A stretch of DNA of 64,000 nt from Paenibacillus sp. PCH8. GTDB lineage: Bacteria > Bacillota > Bacilli > Paenibacillales > Paenibacillaceae. The position numbers were made by a program, and so were the translations under genes. Under the pieces are notes generated by a model that was given only the letters and a program-made list of their open reading frames with translations, made no database searches and was not told the DNA's origin. The stretch covers positions 1,674,001 to 1,738,000 of the forward strand of contig NZ_PKQK01000001.1 in NCBI RefSeq assembly GCF_002968835.1. Direction: 5' to 3'. Below are positions 10,319 through 18,969 of the stretch, piece after piece; positions within the stretch are counted from its first letter, which is position 1, and each line of letters starts with the position of its first letter.

Positions 10319-10348
10319 AAGCCACCCTCAACGCAATGAAGGTGGCTT
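10319..10348. terminator. Hairpin between convergent genes (likely bidirectional terminator)
   Basis: AAGCCACC (10319-10326) pairs perfectly with GGTGGCTT (10341-10348) between the end of the permease operon and the end of the TagO-like gene on the other strand. T-rich sequence follows on both sides, but no long T run. Confidence 0.7.
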
Positions 10349-10375
10349 CTGTGATTTCTATTCGTTATTTTAGTT

Positions 10376-11335
10376 TTACAACTCCACTAACATCAGAATA
10401 ATAGAGGACAGACAGAGGCATGTGCTGACGAGATATAGCACGCCAACCACCTGCTTGTGGTTCAATCCGGCACGAAGTAGTCGATAATGAGCCTGACTCG
10501 CATCAGCCTGATAGATGGCTTTGCCTTGAATAAAGCGTTTGATGACGACAAAAATATTGTCGAAGATCGGTACACCGAGCGCCAGAATCGGAATGAAAAT
10601 GGACAACATGGTTGCTTGTTTGAAAGCGCCGTCCAAGGCAATAACGGCCAGGATGAAGCCAAGGAACGTAGCGCCTGCATCCCCCATGAACACTTTGGCA
10701 GGAGCCTTGTTGTACTTCAGATAACCGATCGTTACCCCAACCAGAATGATAGACATAAGCGCAGAATCACTTTGACCTTTGGTAATAGCCACGATAAACA
10801 GTGTAATCGCCGAGATCGCAGATAATCCGCCAGCCAGTCCGTCCATGCCGTCGGAGAAGTTAATAACGGTGGTTACCCCGAAGATCCAGAGGATCGTCAG
10901 AATGAATTGCAGCCAGATCGGTAGCATGATGTATTCCGCATTGAACGGATTCACGAACCCGGTGAACGCAATGCCGGAAGCAAATACGAGCACTGCCGCA
11001 GAGACCTGAACAATCATCTTGGGCAGGGCAGGGAAGTCTTTGCCTTTGGTTTTGTACCAGTCGTCGATGGTACCGATCGTTAACAGAAGCATACCGCCAG
11101 CGACCAGAGCCGCCGTTTCCCATGTGATTTCTTTCGTTAGTACAATGTATGTCAGGAAGAATCCAGTAAATATCGCGTAACTCGCCGTTAGTGGAATCGG
11201 TTGCCTGTGCAGCTTACGCTCCACGTCTACCCGGGGCTTGTCCACAAAATCGAGCCGGTGTGCCAGTCGACCAAGTGGCGGAATAAGCAGAACCACGACA
11301 GCAAAAGACAATATAAAAGCCAGTATGTATACCAT
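10376..11335 (-). CDS. tagO: MraY/WecA-type undecaprenyl-phosphate sugar-1-phosphate transferase (TagO-like)
   Basis: Polytopic membrane enzyme that transfers an N-acetylhexosamine-1-phosphate from a UDP-sugar to undecaprenyl phosphate, the first step of teichoic acid or other cell-wall glycopolymer synthesis. Family motifs are present: DDWYKTKGK, NFSDGMDGLAGG and MGDAGATFLGF, with about ten membrane helices. ATG 11335 is preferred because the promoter at 11374-11403 would put transcription at about 11367; the upstream TTG at 11365 would be almost leaderless, although the ATG has no close ribosome binding site. The early stretch HRQPIPLTASYAIFTGF departs from the usual IPRxGG sequence. The gene symbol is by family resemblance. 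Confidence 0.88.
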   Translation of the reverse strand: MVYILAFILSFAVVVLLIPPLGRLAHRLDFVDKPRVDVERKLHRQPIPLTASYAIFTGFFLTYIVLTKEITWETAALVAGGMLLLTIGTIDDWYKTKGKDFPALPKMIVQVSAAVLVFASGIAFTGFVNPFNAEYIMLPIWLQFILTILWIFGVTTVINFSDGMDGLAGGLSAISAITLFIVAITKGQSDSALMSIILVGVTIGYLKYNKAPAKVFMGDAGATFLGFILAVIALDGAFKQATMLSIFIPILALGVPIFDNIFVVIKRFIQGKAIYQADASQAHYRLLRAGLNHKQVVGVLYLVSTCLCLSSIILMLVEL

Positions 11336-11373
11336 AACTTTGCTTGTTTCACTCCCATCTACCAATTTCCCCT

Positions 11374-11403
11374 ATTATACGAGCTAAACCAGAAATCTGT
11401 CGA
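11374..11403 (-). promoter_or_regulatory. Promoter of the TagO-like gene
   Basis: On the minus strand TCGACA (11403-11398) and a perfect TATAAT (11379-11374) are separated by 18 bases. Confidence 0.7.
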
Positions 11404-11451
11404 TGTCATTATTGTAACCTGTCCGTCTTTAAAGTAGCAGCAGAGCAAGGT

Positions 11452-12267
11452 TTATAGCGTTTGGGGAAGGTAGGAGCCAAAGTAATGCTGGGCCGCTTCT
11501 GCATTATAACCGTCATCGCCTTGCCAGATTGCTGCAAAATTGAAATCGCTGGAACCACCTTTACCTTTTCTCGGTTGTTCTCCAGGAGCCAATATGCCGG
11601 CTGCGGACCAAATTTCCAGCAGGGCATCCCGTTCCTGTTTGCTGGAAGGGAACAGGTCTTTCCACTTTTTCTCCAGAGAGCGTGCGCTATCTTTAGGATC
11701 TTCCGTCTGGGCTGTTTCAAGCAGGTTAACCAGGATGGCTTGGTCTTCAGGGGTTACTTCATAACATGCATCGTTGTCGAGACGAAGCAATTCCAAGTCC
11801 ATCAGACAATAGAGCAACCAGCCATGACGAACCCCGCCCCATTTCATCCGTTCAAAATTCATGACGTTCAGGTCTACGTTGGTATAGTGTTGGTCGGATT
11901 GCAAACGCAGGAAATTACAATCTCCACAGGAGCTGGTATTGGGATGAAGCGCAGGACGTTCCCCGTAGGTGTGCAGGGGCATCCTCGATGTTAAAGCCCA
12001 GCTGGAAAGTGCGCTACGTAGATAAACTTTTTTGGTGGACAGACTATGTAGAAAAGCCGAAATCACCCGTTCCTTGAACGAGTCATCCTGATGCATGTCG
12101 TGTAGGCGCTGAACCATCTCGTCATGGGTGATCGTGAGTGGGTCGAACATGACGCCTTTGCTTTTGGCATATTCAAATTCATCCCCGGAGAAGGGCGCAA
12201 AGGCTGCCTTCCAGCCGCCACTTCCCCAGAATGTGCCCAGCAGTATCTTGGCTGCTTTTTGGTCCAT
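11452..12267 (-). CDS. Protein of unknown function with a CxxC motif
   Basis: A 271-residue soluble protein, not recognised. The start is ATG 12267, preceded by AGGAGG; the longer frame to 12306 has no binding site. It has no signal peptide or membrane segment, is rich in acidic and aromatic residues, and contains SSCGDC near the middle, which could bind metal or form a disulfide. The C-terminal third has a Lys/Gly-rich stretch (PRKGKGGSS). It lies between the TagO-like gene and an ArsR-type regulator on the same strand, 70 bases downstream of the latter. Function not inferred. Confidence 0.8.
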   Translation of the reverse strand: MDQKAAKILLGTFWGSGGWKAAFAPFSGDEFEYAKSKGVMFDPLTITHDEMVQRLHDMHQDDSFKERVISAFLHSLSTKKVYLRSALSSWALTSRMPLHTYGERPALHPNTSSCGDCNFLRLQSDQHYTNVDLNVMNFERMKWGGVRHGWLLYCLMDLELLRLDNDACYEVTPEDQAILVNLLETAQTEDPKDSARSLEKKWKDLFPSSKQERDALLEIWSAAGILAPGEQPRKGKGGSSDFNFAAIWQGDDGYNAEAAQHYFGSYLPQTL

Positions 12268-12336
12268 ATCGTTAGCCTCCTGTATCCAAATTACGATTAT
12301 GATCATTGTGGTTCTTCTATCCCAAAGCTGCTTACT

Positions 12337-12690
12337 TTAATGTGCGTATTCCGCGGTTGTATTCAGGATCATCTCGACTAGACCTGGAAAACGCGTGTTT
12401 AATTCTTCCTTTCGTAGGGAATAAAAGTGCTGTTTACCTTCAATACGCGGCTGGATCACGCCAGCTTCACGTAAAATTTTGATGTGATGGGACAACGTGG
12501 ATTTGGAAATATGATCTACTTCGAAGGCGGAACAGTTTTTCTCGCCAGAGCCGGCCAGACAGTGTGCAATTTTCATGCGGATCGGATCACCCAATGCATT
12601 GCAAACCGTGGTCAGCTTCAATTCCGAAGCCATAGGTATCGTTGGAGTTCTCATATCTATGACGTTAGCACATTCGGCTTTCTCTTTCAA
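12337..12690 (-). CDS. ArsR family transcriptional regulator
   Basis: A small winged-helix repressor, up to 117 residues. The core CNALGDPIRMKIAHCLAGS, recognition helix region ISKSTLSHHIKILREAGVI and wing IEGKQHFYSLRKEEL are typical of ArsR/SmtB proteins. The usual metal-binding CVC pair in helix 3 is not seen, so it may sense something else. The start is uncertain: TTG 12690, ATG 12654 and ATG 12633 are all in frame and none has a clear binding site. It is divergent from a SnoaL-like gene, and two TTCGAA-based palindromes lie between them. Confidence 0.9.
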   Translation of the reverse strand: MKEKAECANVIDMRTPTIPMASELKLTTVCNALGDPIRMKIAHCLAGSGEKNCSAFEVDHISKSTLSHHIKILREAGVIQPRIEGKQHFYSLRKEELNTRFPGLVEMILNTTAEYAH

Positions 12691-12691
12691 T

Positions 12692-12709
12692 GTTTGAAAA
12701 ATTTCGAAC
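12692..12709. promoter_or_regulatory. ArsR operator candidate 1
   Basis: GTTTGAAA-AA-TTTCGAAC is an inverted repeat with one mismatch and shares the TTCGAAC arm with the perfect palindrome at 12757-12776. It lies directly upstream of the arsR-type gene. Confidence 0.6.
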
Positions 12710-12756
12710 TATATCTTGCAGGCAGTATAAGAAGTATGTTACATTTCTCTTCAGTT

Positions 12757-12776
12757 AGTTCGAAAATATTCGAACT
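12757..12776. promoter_or_regulatory. ArsR operator candidate 2
   Basis: AGTTCGAA-AATA-TTCGAACT is a perfect 8+8 bp inverted repeat in the divergent region, 42 bases upstream of the SnoaL-like start. Confidence 0.7.
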
Positions 12777-12817
12777 GTAAGATTAGAAAACGGCTTTTTA
12801 TTCTAGGAGGAATATGA

Positions 12818-13207
12818 ATGAGTACCACAAGTACGACTACGATGTTGAACAACTATTTCCGTTTATTTGATGCTTCACGTTCAGACGAGCGTGCCATGCA
12901 GGACTTATTGTCTTTGTTCACACCGGACGCAGAGATTGTGCTTAACGGCACCAGCCGCACAGGATTTGACGGTTTTATGAAAGCTTTCTACGAGTACAAT
13001 AAGGATGTTAAACACATGTGGGACGGGTGGATGCAACAGCCTGACGGCAGCTACCAGACCAACTGGGCGGTATGCGGACAAGCGGCGGACGGAACGGTAT
13101 ATGCCAAAGCAGGCATTGATATTGCACGTGTGAATGATGCGGGGCAGATTGTGTATCTGGAGAATGTACAGGCTGACGAGAATGCGTTCAGTAACTATAA
13201 GCAGTAA
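12818..13207 (+). CDS. SnoaL-like / nuclear transport factor 2 family protein
   Basis: A 129-residue protein with the NTF2/SnoaL-like cone fold pattern: an N-terminal helix pair (LNNYFRLFDASRSDERAMQD), LLSLFTPDAEIVLNG, then beta strands with conserved Trp and aromatic residues. Members are small enzymes or ligand-binding proteins; the substrate cannot be told. The start ATG 12818 has AGGAGG about 8 bases upstream. Divergence from the ArsR gene and shared operators make it the likely regulated target. Confidence 0.85.
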   Translation: MSTTSTTTMLNNYFRLFDASRSDERAMQDLLSLFTPDAEIVLNGTSRTGFDGFMKAFYEYNKDVKHMWDGWMQQPDGSYQTNWAVCGQAADGTVYAKAGIDIARVNDAGQIVYLENVQADENAFSNYKQ

Positions 13208-13247
13208 TCGCTTGATGTAAAAAGTAAATATGATCTTGTTTCGAAAC

Positions 13248-13282
13248 TAAACTCTACAGCCATTCAAGGTTGTGGAGTTTTT
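13248..13282 (+). terminator. Intrinsic terminator after the SnoaL-like gene
   Basis: AAACTCTACAGCC (13249-13261) pairs, with two G-U pairs, with GGTTGTGGAGTTT (13268-13280) and is followed by Ts. Confidence 0.8.
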
Positions 13283-13600
13283 GGTTATGTACAGTCCTCA
13301 ACCATATATCAATCATGCAGAACACGGATTGATGGCTTTTGCTCTAATGAAGGCTCGCCTTCACCGATACGGATATACGACGGCGGTCGCATGTAAGAGC
13401 TGCATTTCTAGCAGACTTCATTATGAAATGTACATATTACAATGATAACAAAGTAAGCCTTAGTCTGAAAGCTTATGTTAGCCAAGCTCGCTGTAGCTGG
13501 GCGCCCCCAACCTTCCTAGGGTAACGCAGCTGACGCTGACAACACCCCTATGTCTTGACCAACTTTACTTTGGAAAAATTCAGCGCGTGTGGTCAAATTT
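13283..13600. other. Gene-free spacer
   Basis: No open frame with a ribosome binding site and no recognisable RNA were found here. The only clear structure in the region is the repeat pair that begins at 13601. Confidence 0.5.
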
Positions 13601-13673
13601 TAACGAACCTGACACACGCAATTGTATGGTATTTGACTGAGTTAAGATTCTAACGAATCTCAGGCGCGTTATT
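13601..13673 (+). repeat. Pair of 23-bp dispersed repeats, starts 50 bp apart
   Basis: Units at 13601-13623 and 13651-13673 start with TAACGAA(C/T)CT and end in ATT (the second in CGTTATT). The 27 bases between them are unrelated to those of the other pairs at 60279-60351 and 60399-60471. The second unit ends two bases before the 3' end of gntK. Confidence 0.8.
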
Positions 13674-13674
13674 C

Positions 13675-15225
13675 CTACTCCTGCATCGTCCTATTCTGAA
13701 AAGCAGCGATGTCTGCATATTCCTCTTCGAATTTGCGGGAGATGCGGATGAAGATCGGCAGCAATTCCCGATAGACGCGGACACTGTCGGGGTCTGGCTG
13801 GTGCCGATGCGTCGAACCGATCATGCCGGAGACGGCGCTCAGGGAATCGATGCGGCCCGTCGCATACAGTCCGAGTACGGCTGCGCCGAGGCAGGAGCTC
13901 TCGATGCTTTCGGGGATGATGACATCCTGATCGAAAATATCCGCCATCATCTGCCGCCACAGCTCGGAGCGGGCAAAGCCTCCTGTTGCCTGGATCTTCT
14001 TTGGACGTCCAATCTTCTCTTCAATCGCCAGCATGACCGTGTACAGGTTGAACAAGACACCCTCAAGCGCGGCGCGAATCATATGCTCTTTCTTATGATG
14101 CAGCGTCAGGCCGAAGAACGAGCCACGAGCATTTGGATTCCAGAGCGGAGCGCGCTCACCCGTCATGTACGGATGGAACAGCAGACCTTCTGAGCCTGGA
14201 GGAACATTTTCAGCTACACGAGTCAGTACTTCATACGGATCAATCCCCAGTCGCTTCGCCGTCTCCACTTCGGATGCTGCTAACTCATCCCGAATCCAGC
14301 GAAAAATAACGCCACCATTATTCACTGGCCCGCCAATGACCCATGCGTCCTCCGTGAGTGCATAACAGAAGAAGCGTCCTTTCGGATCGGTCACCGGTTT
14401 GTCGACAACGGTACGAATGGCTCCGCTGGTGCCAATGGTCACCGCAACTACGCCTGGATCGATTGCGTTCACGCCCAGATTGGAGAGTACCCCATCACTG
14501 GCCCCGATGACAAAGGGGGTCGTGATTGCAATGCCCATCTCCTTTGCATACTCCGGGTGCAATCCATGTTTCAGTACATGCGTTGTCGGCACCAATCGGG
14601 ACAGATGCTCCGGGGTAATACCCGCTACATGAAGTGCTTCTGCGTCCCAGTTCAGTTTGTCCAGGTTCATGAGTCCAGTGGCTGAGGCCATCGAGTGATC
14701 AATGACGTATTCCGAGAACAATTTATAGAAGACATATTCTTTCATGGAGATGAATTTGTGTGTCTGTCTGAACAGTTCGGGTTGATCCCGGGTGAGCCAC
14801 ATGATTTTGGTGAGTGGGGACATCGGATGAATCGGTGTGCCTGTTCTCAGATAGATCTCGTGACCATTCATCTCGGACTTGAGTACTTCCGTCCATTCGG
14901 CACTGCGATTGTCTGCCCATGTCATGGCCCGCATCAGCGGTTTGCCGTGTTGATCGACAGGCAGGATACTGTGCATAGCCGAGCTGAAGGATACGAATGA
15001 AATGTCGTCCGGCTTCACTCCCGCTTTGGAGGTGGCCTGTTTAACCGATGATATTACTGCTTTAAAAATATCTTCCGCATCCTGCTCTGCAATGGCAGGA
15101 GTAGGTGTGTATAGTGGATAATCGGCACTGCCTTGAGCCACAATGGTTCCGTTCTGTTCAAACAAGACGGCTTTGGTGGAGGTCGTGCCGATATCTACGC
15201 CGATCATATAGGGTGAAGAAGCCAT
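13675..15225 (-). CDS. gntK: Gluconokinase (FGGY carbohydrate kinase)
   Basis: Cytoplasmic ATP-dependent sugar kinase of 516 residues, the size of Bacillus GntK. The N-terminal phosphate-binding motif GVDIGTTSTKAVLFE, the middle segment IGASDGVLSNLGVNAIDPG with GTSGA, and the C-terminal ATGGFARSELWRQMMADIF support the FGGY family and closely resemble gluconokinase. Product: 6-phosphogluconate for the pentose phosphate pathway. It lies downstream, on the same strand, of a CUT1 sugar importer (18644 to 15527), separated by about 300 bases holding a structured repeat. No gntR, gntP or gntZ is adjacent, so the substrate could be another related sugar acid. Confidence 0.9.
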   Translation of the reverse strand: MASSPYMIGVDIGTTSTKAVLFEQNGTIVAQGSADYPLYTPTPAIAEQDAEDIFKAVISSVKQATSKAGVKPDDISFVSFSSAMHSILPVDQHGKPLMRAMTWADNRSAEWTEVLKSEMNGHEIYLRTGTPIHPMSPLTKIMWLTRDQPELFRQTHKFISMKEYVFYKLFSEYVIDHSMASATGLMNLDKLNWDAEALHVAGITPEHLSRLVPTTHVLKHGLHPEYAKEMGIAITTPFVIGASDGVLSNLGVNAIDPGVVAVTIGTSGAIRTVVDKPVTDPKGRFFCYALTEDAWVIGGPVNNGGVIFRWIRDELAASEVETAKRLGIDPYEVLTRVAENVPPGSEGLLFHPYMTGERAPLWNPNARGSFFGLTLHHKKEHMIRAALEGVLFNLYTVMLAIEEKIGRPKKIQATGGFARSELWRQMMADIFDQDVIIPESIESSCLGAAVLGLYATGRIDSLSAVSGMIGSTHRHQPDPDSVRVYRELLPIFIRISRKFEEEYADIAAFQNRTMQE

Positions 15226-15249
15226 TTGGTCATCCCTCTTTCTTGAATA

Positions 15250-15434
15250 TATATGTGAAATGAATGCTGTTACACGTTAACACTTCGGGTACAGAAAGCC
15301 TTCCGATCGCCGTTATCCCCAAATTTCTTGATTCTCTCTTCAAAGGGAGAAATTTGGTTATAAATGCGAACACTTCATTTCTTCAGGCTCTTTCTATCCC
15401 CTCCGCCCACGTGGCGCTATTCATTTAACTTATA
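15250..15434 (-). repeat. Structured intergenic repeat, copy 1 (reverse orientation)
   Basis: Read on the minus strand this matches the copies at 31814, 34433 and 61552, including GGGGATAACGGCGATCGGAA. Its base-pairing arms are its own: CAGAAAGCCT with AGGCTCTTTCT, and outer AAATGAAT with ATTCATTT. It fills most of the 15226-15526 gap between gntK and the importer genes. Confidence 0.8.
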
Positions 15435-15526
15435 CGGCATCTGGTATTTTATCTATAGATAAGAATATCAGACTTGAGGGATGGATCAAAATGGATCACA
15501 ATACGCCAATCTCTACTACACAATCT

Positions 15527-16354
15527 TCAATCCTTCACCGCTCCTGCGGCAATATCCGAAATAAACTGGCGGCTAATGAACAGGAACATGATGATGAGCG
15601 GAATGACAGCGAGCAACGTACCTGCGATCACCATCGCATAGTCTGTGTTGTACAGTCCGTTTAATTGAGACAACGCAATCTGGAGCGTGTATTTGCGTTC
15701 ATCCGTCAGGACAATGAGCGGCCATAGATAGTCATTCCATACCCCGATGAACGTGAACGCGCCGAGGAATGCAAAGGCAGGTCGCAGAATGGGCAGTGCT
15801 ACATTCCAATAGAGTCGGAAGAAATTACAGCCGTCGATACGGCCCGCATCCAGCAAATCGTTCGGAATCGACTCGGTCGCATACTGGCGAATCCAGAAGA
15901 TGCCGAAGGCATTCACCATGCCTGGTATGATGAGGGCTTTGAAGGAACCGACCCAGCCGAACGTGGCCATGAGCACGAACGAAGGCACCAGCGACAGCTG
16001 AGAAGGTACCATCATGGTCGCGAGCAGCAGGATGAAGAGCCACTTTTTGCCGGGAAAATCAAACTTCGCAAACGCAAACCCCGCGAGTGAGTCAAAAAAC
16101 AGTACAAGGATCGTCACGAGGCCCGACACAAACAACGTATTCAGGAAGGCACCCCAGAAATCAATCTGTTGCAGCACCCGCGTAATATTATTCCAGAATT
16201 CACCCCCGAACCAGAGCTGGGGCGGGAACTTGTAGATATCGGACGTTGTCCGGGTAGACATTACAATCAGCCAATAGAACGGGAACATGGATATGAGCAT
16301 GCCCCCGATAAGACCGGTATACAACACCAGCGATTTGAGGTGTTTGGTCGCCAT
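15527..16354 (-). CDS. Carbohydrate ABC transporter permease (MalG-like)
   Basis: CUT1-family permease of 275 residues with six predicted membrane helices and the EAA loop DAGRIDGCNFFRLYWNVALP. It is the third gene of a binding protein-permease-permease operon on the minus strand. The gap to the upstream permease is about 20 bases with a GGGGGAG-type binding site. As in the 7-10 kb operon, no ATPase gene is present, so a shared MsmX-like ATPase is implied. Confidence 0.93.
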   Translation of the reverse strand: MATKHLKSLVLYTGLIGGMLISMFPFYWLIVMSTRTTSDIYKFPPQLWFGGEFWNNITRVLQQIDFWGAFLNTLFVSGLVTILVLFFDSLAGFAFAKFDFPGKKWLFILLLATMMVPSQLSLVPSFVLMATFGWVGSFKALIIPGMVNAFGIFWIRQYATESIPNDLLDAGRIDGCNFFRLYWNVALPILRPAFAFLGAFTFIGVWNDYLWPLIVLTDERKYTLQIALSQLNGLYNTDYAMVIAGTLLAVIPLIIMFLFISRQFISDIAAGAVKD

Positions 16355-16374
16355 GTGCGCTCCCCCTTATCACA

Positions 16375-17325
16375 TCAGGATGATTTGCCTTGAACAAGCT
16401 TCCAGTTCACAATCGAGAACAGGGCGATAATGAGGAACATGCCCCAACCAACGGCAGCGCCATATCCGAAGTAATTGTTAATGAAGGATTCACGGTAGAG
16501 GTACAATACAATCGTCATGCCTGCTGCACCTGCGCCGCCATTGTTACCTACCAATATTTGTGGCTCGGTGAACAGCTGCATACCGCCGATAGTTGATGTA
16601 ATGACCGTGAACAGGATAACCGGACGCAACATCGGAATCGTAATTCGGAAAAAGGATTGTATCGCTGATGCCCCGTCAATCTTGGCTGCTTCGTATAACG
16701 TCTGAGGGATGCTCTGAAGTCCGGCCAGATAGATGACCGCGTTATACCCGGTCCAGCGCCAGACCACCATGGAGGAGATCGCGACTTTGATGCCCCACGG
16801 TGCATTCAGCCACTCTACCACCGGTAGCCCGACTGACTGTAACAGATAATTGAGAAAGCCATAATTGTTGGCAAATAAAGCACCGAAGATAATGGCTACC
16901 GCCACGATGGACGTGACGTTTGGCATGAAATAACCGACCCGAAATAGGGTGCGGAATTTGACAAAAGGTGCATGCAGCAGAAAGGCAATAATGAGGGCAA
17001 AGAACAGCATCGGAATGGTGGCGTAAATCCAGATCATGAATGTATTGCCCACAGCTTGCCAGAACTCTGCATCGGTCAGCATGTATTTGAAATTGTTAAG
17101 TCCGTTGTACGTCATGACACCGATGCCATCCCACTTATGAAAAGCCAGATAGAGTGAGAACCCGATCGGGAACAAGCCAAATACCGCAAACAGAATATAA
17201 AACGGCGATATCGCAACATAGAGTGCACGATGCTCCCACATCCTGGACCACAGTGACTTCTGCCGATCCAGATCGGGTCTTGCATTTCCGGGATCGGGAG
17301 TAAGGCGAAGTTCAGTTACAGCCAT
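16375..17325 (-). CDS. Carbohydrate ABC transporter permease (MalF-like)
   Basis: CUT1-family permease of 316 residues. A hydrophilic N-terminal tail of about 35 residues precedes six predicted membrane helices; the EAA loop is EAAKIDGASAIQSFFRITIP. The start ATG 17325 has an AAAGGAGG site. It lies between the binding protein and the second permease on the minus strand and forms the translocation pore together with the latter. Confidence 0.93.
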   Translation of the reverse strand: MAVTELRLTPDPGNARPDLDRQKSLWSRMWEHRALYVAISPFYILFAVFGLFPIGFSLYLAFHKWDGIGVMTYNGLNNFKYMLTDAEFWQAVGNTFMIWIYATIPMLFFALIIAFLLHAPFVKFRTLFRVGYFMPNVTSIVAVAIIFGALFANNYGFLNYLLQSVGLPVVEWLNAPWGIKVAISSMVVWRWTGYNAVIYLAGLQSIPQTLYEAAKIDGASAIQSFFRITIPMLRPVILFTVITSTIGGMQLFTEPQILVGNNGGAGAAGMTIVLYLYRESFINNYFGYGAAVGWGMFLIIALFSIVNWKLVQGKSS

Positions 17326-17369
17326 ATGAATTCCTCCTTTGCGGATAACGAAACCACACGTTCTTCAGG

Positions 17370-18644
17370 TTAACGCTGCAATTCCCGCTCAACGCGGTGT
17401 ACCGTATCCGTCCAGACCTGCTGAGGATCGGTATTTTGATTCGCGACATCATTCAGCCGCCGGGTAATAATGTTGTGTACCGAAGGGTATCTTTCGCCAA
17501 AAAAGGCATCCGGCACTTGTTGTGCCGATTCGGCAAATACAGGTCCAGTCGCCTGTCCGCCGAAGAAAGGTTCTTTCTCTTTCACGGCAGGGTCATCAAA
17601 CACACCCGGCGCAGAAGGGAACAGGTTCAGCGTCTGATATTGCTCCAGCTGATTTTCGGGGCTTTGCAGCCAGCGAACCAGTTCATAGGCTTCTCTAGGA
17701 TGCTTGCTGGATTTCAGGATGGACAGGAAAGATCCCCCGTTATTGCCATCTCCTCCCGGTGCCCGAGCGACCCGCCATTTACCGGATGTGTCCGGAGCGG
17801 CTTCCTGAAGAACTTGCTTCATCCAGACCGCACCGACAAAGGAGGCAATCTCCCCATTATTCATTGCTGCATTCCAGGTTGGAGTCCAGCCATCTGCATT
17901 GGCAAGAAGTCCCTTTTGGTGGAAAGCAATAGAGGTATCCCAGCTTGTTCGCACCAGAGGGGAATCCATGCCGATAAATGACCCATCCGGTCGGAAGTAA
18001 CGTTCAGCACCTTGAGACAACACTTGGTTGTAAACGCTTCCAATGTTATCGGTTAGAAATACCTTGCCTCCGAATTTCTCCTTGATCTGTTCTCCTGCAG
18101 CAGCATAGGCATCCCAACTGTTAATCTGACGCGTAACATCATCCGGTTCAGATGGAAGTCCAGCCTCCTTAAACAGGTCTTCGCGGTAAAAGAGGGCTGT
18201 CGGTCCCGTATCCATCGGGAAACCGATCATCTGTCCGCTTGGTGTTACACCTTGTTTCCATTTCCACGCCAGATACTGGTCTTCGACGTCTCCTGCGCCG
18301 AGATCGTACAGATTATAGAAACGGTCCTCACTGGGGAATAGCTCCATGATCCAGTCGTTCAATGCCACAATATCTGGTTCACCTGAGCGTGCAGCGAGTG
18401 TGGTTTTGAGCTTTGCTTTGAAATCACCGCCGATTTTCTGAGCCGTCAGTTCAATATTGGGGAACTTCTCTTTGGCCCTGGCAATCAACTTATCATCGAT
18501 GGAACGGTTCCAATACCATAATGTAAGCGTTACCTTTTTGTTGTTCGCTGAATCGTCTTGTCCGGGCCAGATGGAGCATCCGCTTATAAGCAGGACGCAG
18601 ACCATCATTATGGCTGTCCAGCATGTTCTTTTCCGGCGGATCAT
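17370..18644 (-). CDS. Carbohydrate ABC transporter substrate-binding lipoprotein
   Basis: Extracellular solute-binding protein of about 424 residues. The start is set at ATG 18644 because GAGGGGG lies 8 bases upstream; the open frame continues to 18752 but without signal-peptide character. The N-terminus MIRRKRTCWTAIMMVC and the lipobox ISGC (Cys23) mark a lipoprotein. The core (KVTLTLWYWNRS at the start of the mature protein, later AYELVRWLQSPENQ) fits COG1653 sugar-binding proteins. First gene of the importer operon; substrate unknown, although gluconokinase lies downstream. Confidence 0.9.
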   Translation of the reverse strand: MIRRKRTCWTAIMMVCVLLISGCSIWPGQDDSANNKKVTLTLWYWNRSIDDKLIARAKEKFPNIELTAQKIGGDFKAKLKTTLAARSGEPDIVALNDWIMELFPSEDRFYNLYDLGAGDVEDQYLAWKWKQGVTPSGQMIGFPMDTGPTALFYREDLFKEAGLPSEPDDVTRQINSWDAYAAAGEQIKEKFGGKVFLTDNIGSVYNQVLSQGAERYFRPDGSFIGMDSPLVRTSWDTSIAFHQKGLLANADGWTPTWNAAMNNGEIASFVGAVWMKQVLQEAAPDTSGKWRVARAPGGDGNNGGSFLSILKSSKHPREAYELVRWLQSPENQLEQYQTLNLFPSAPGVFDDPAVKEKEPFFGGQATGPVFAESAQQVPDAFFGERYPSVHNIITRRLNDVANQNTDPQQVWTDTVHRVERELQR

Positions 18645-18785
18645 GTGCATAACCCCCTCATCGTTAAGTTCGAGGCATGAAGTGCTTTGGACTACAACAT
18701 TAGTGTATGAGCAGTTTATAATCTCATACCCAATATTCCTGAAATGAAACACTTATTTGTGTCAGTTACGTAACATAAAATTAGT

Positions 18786-18856
18786 AGTTACTTTAAAAAT
18801 AAAAGTTACTTGACACATTATAATTTTTATTTTAAACTAACTTACATAAAGTAACT
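18786..18856 (+). promoter_or_regulatory. Promoter of ribA with three AGTTACTT boxes
   Basis: TTGACA (18810-18815) and TAAACT (18833-18838) are 17 bases apart. AGTTACTT occurs at 18786-18793 and 18804-18811 (18 bp period), and its inverse AAGTAACT lies at 18849-18856 near the start of transcription. The boxes look like an operator for an unidentified regulator. The remaining leader to 18969 shows no FMN riboswitch. Confidence 0.5.
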
Positions 18857-18969
18857 AATGATGATGAAAATAATATAGATACGTACTATATAACATCCGA
18901 GTGATCCATTTTCGCTTTGGATGCGAATCAATCAGCATATAAGAAGGCTTATTACAGGAGGAACCTACA

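Noticed and set aside
15268..15282. TGTTACACGTTAACA near gntK as a cre site
   Set aside because: The spacing around the central CG does not fit the cre consensus, and the sequence lies inside a structured repeat copy that explains it.
18839..18969. FMN riboswitch in front of ribA
   Set aside because: The conserved FMN-box sequences (such as AGGGTGAAATTCCC) are absent from the leader.
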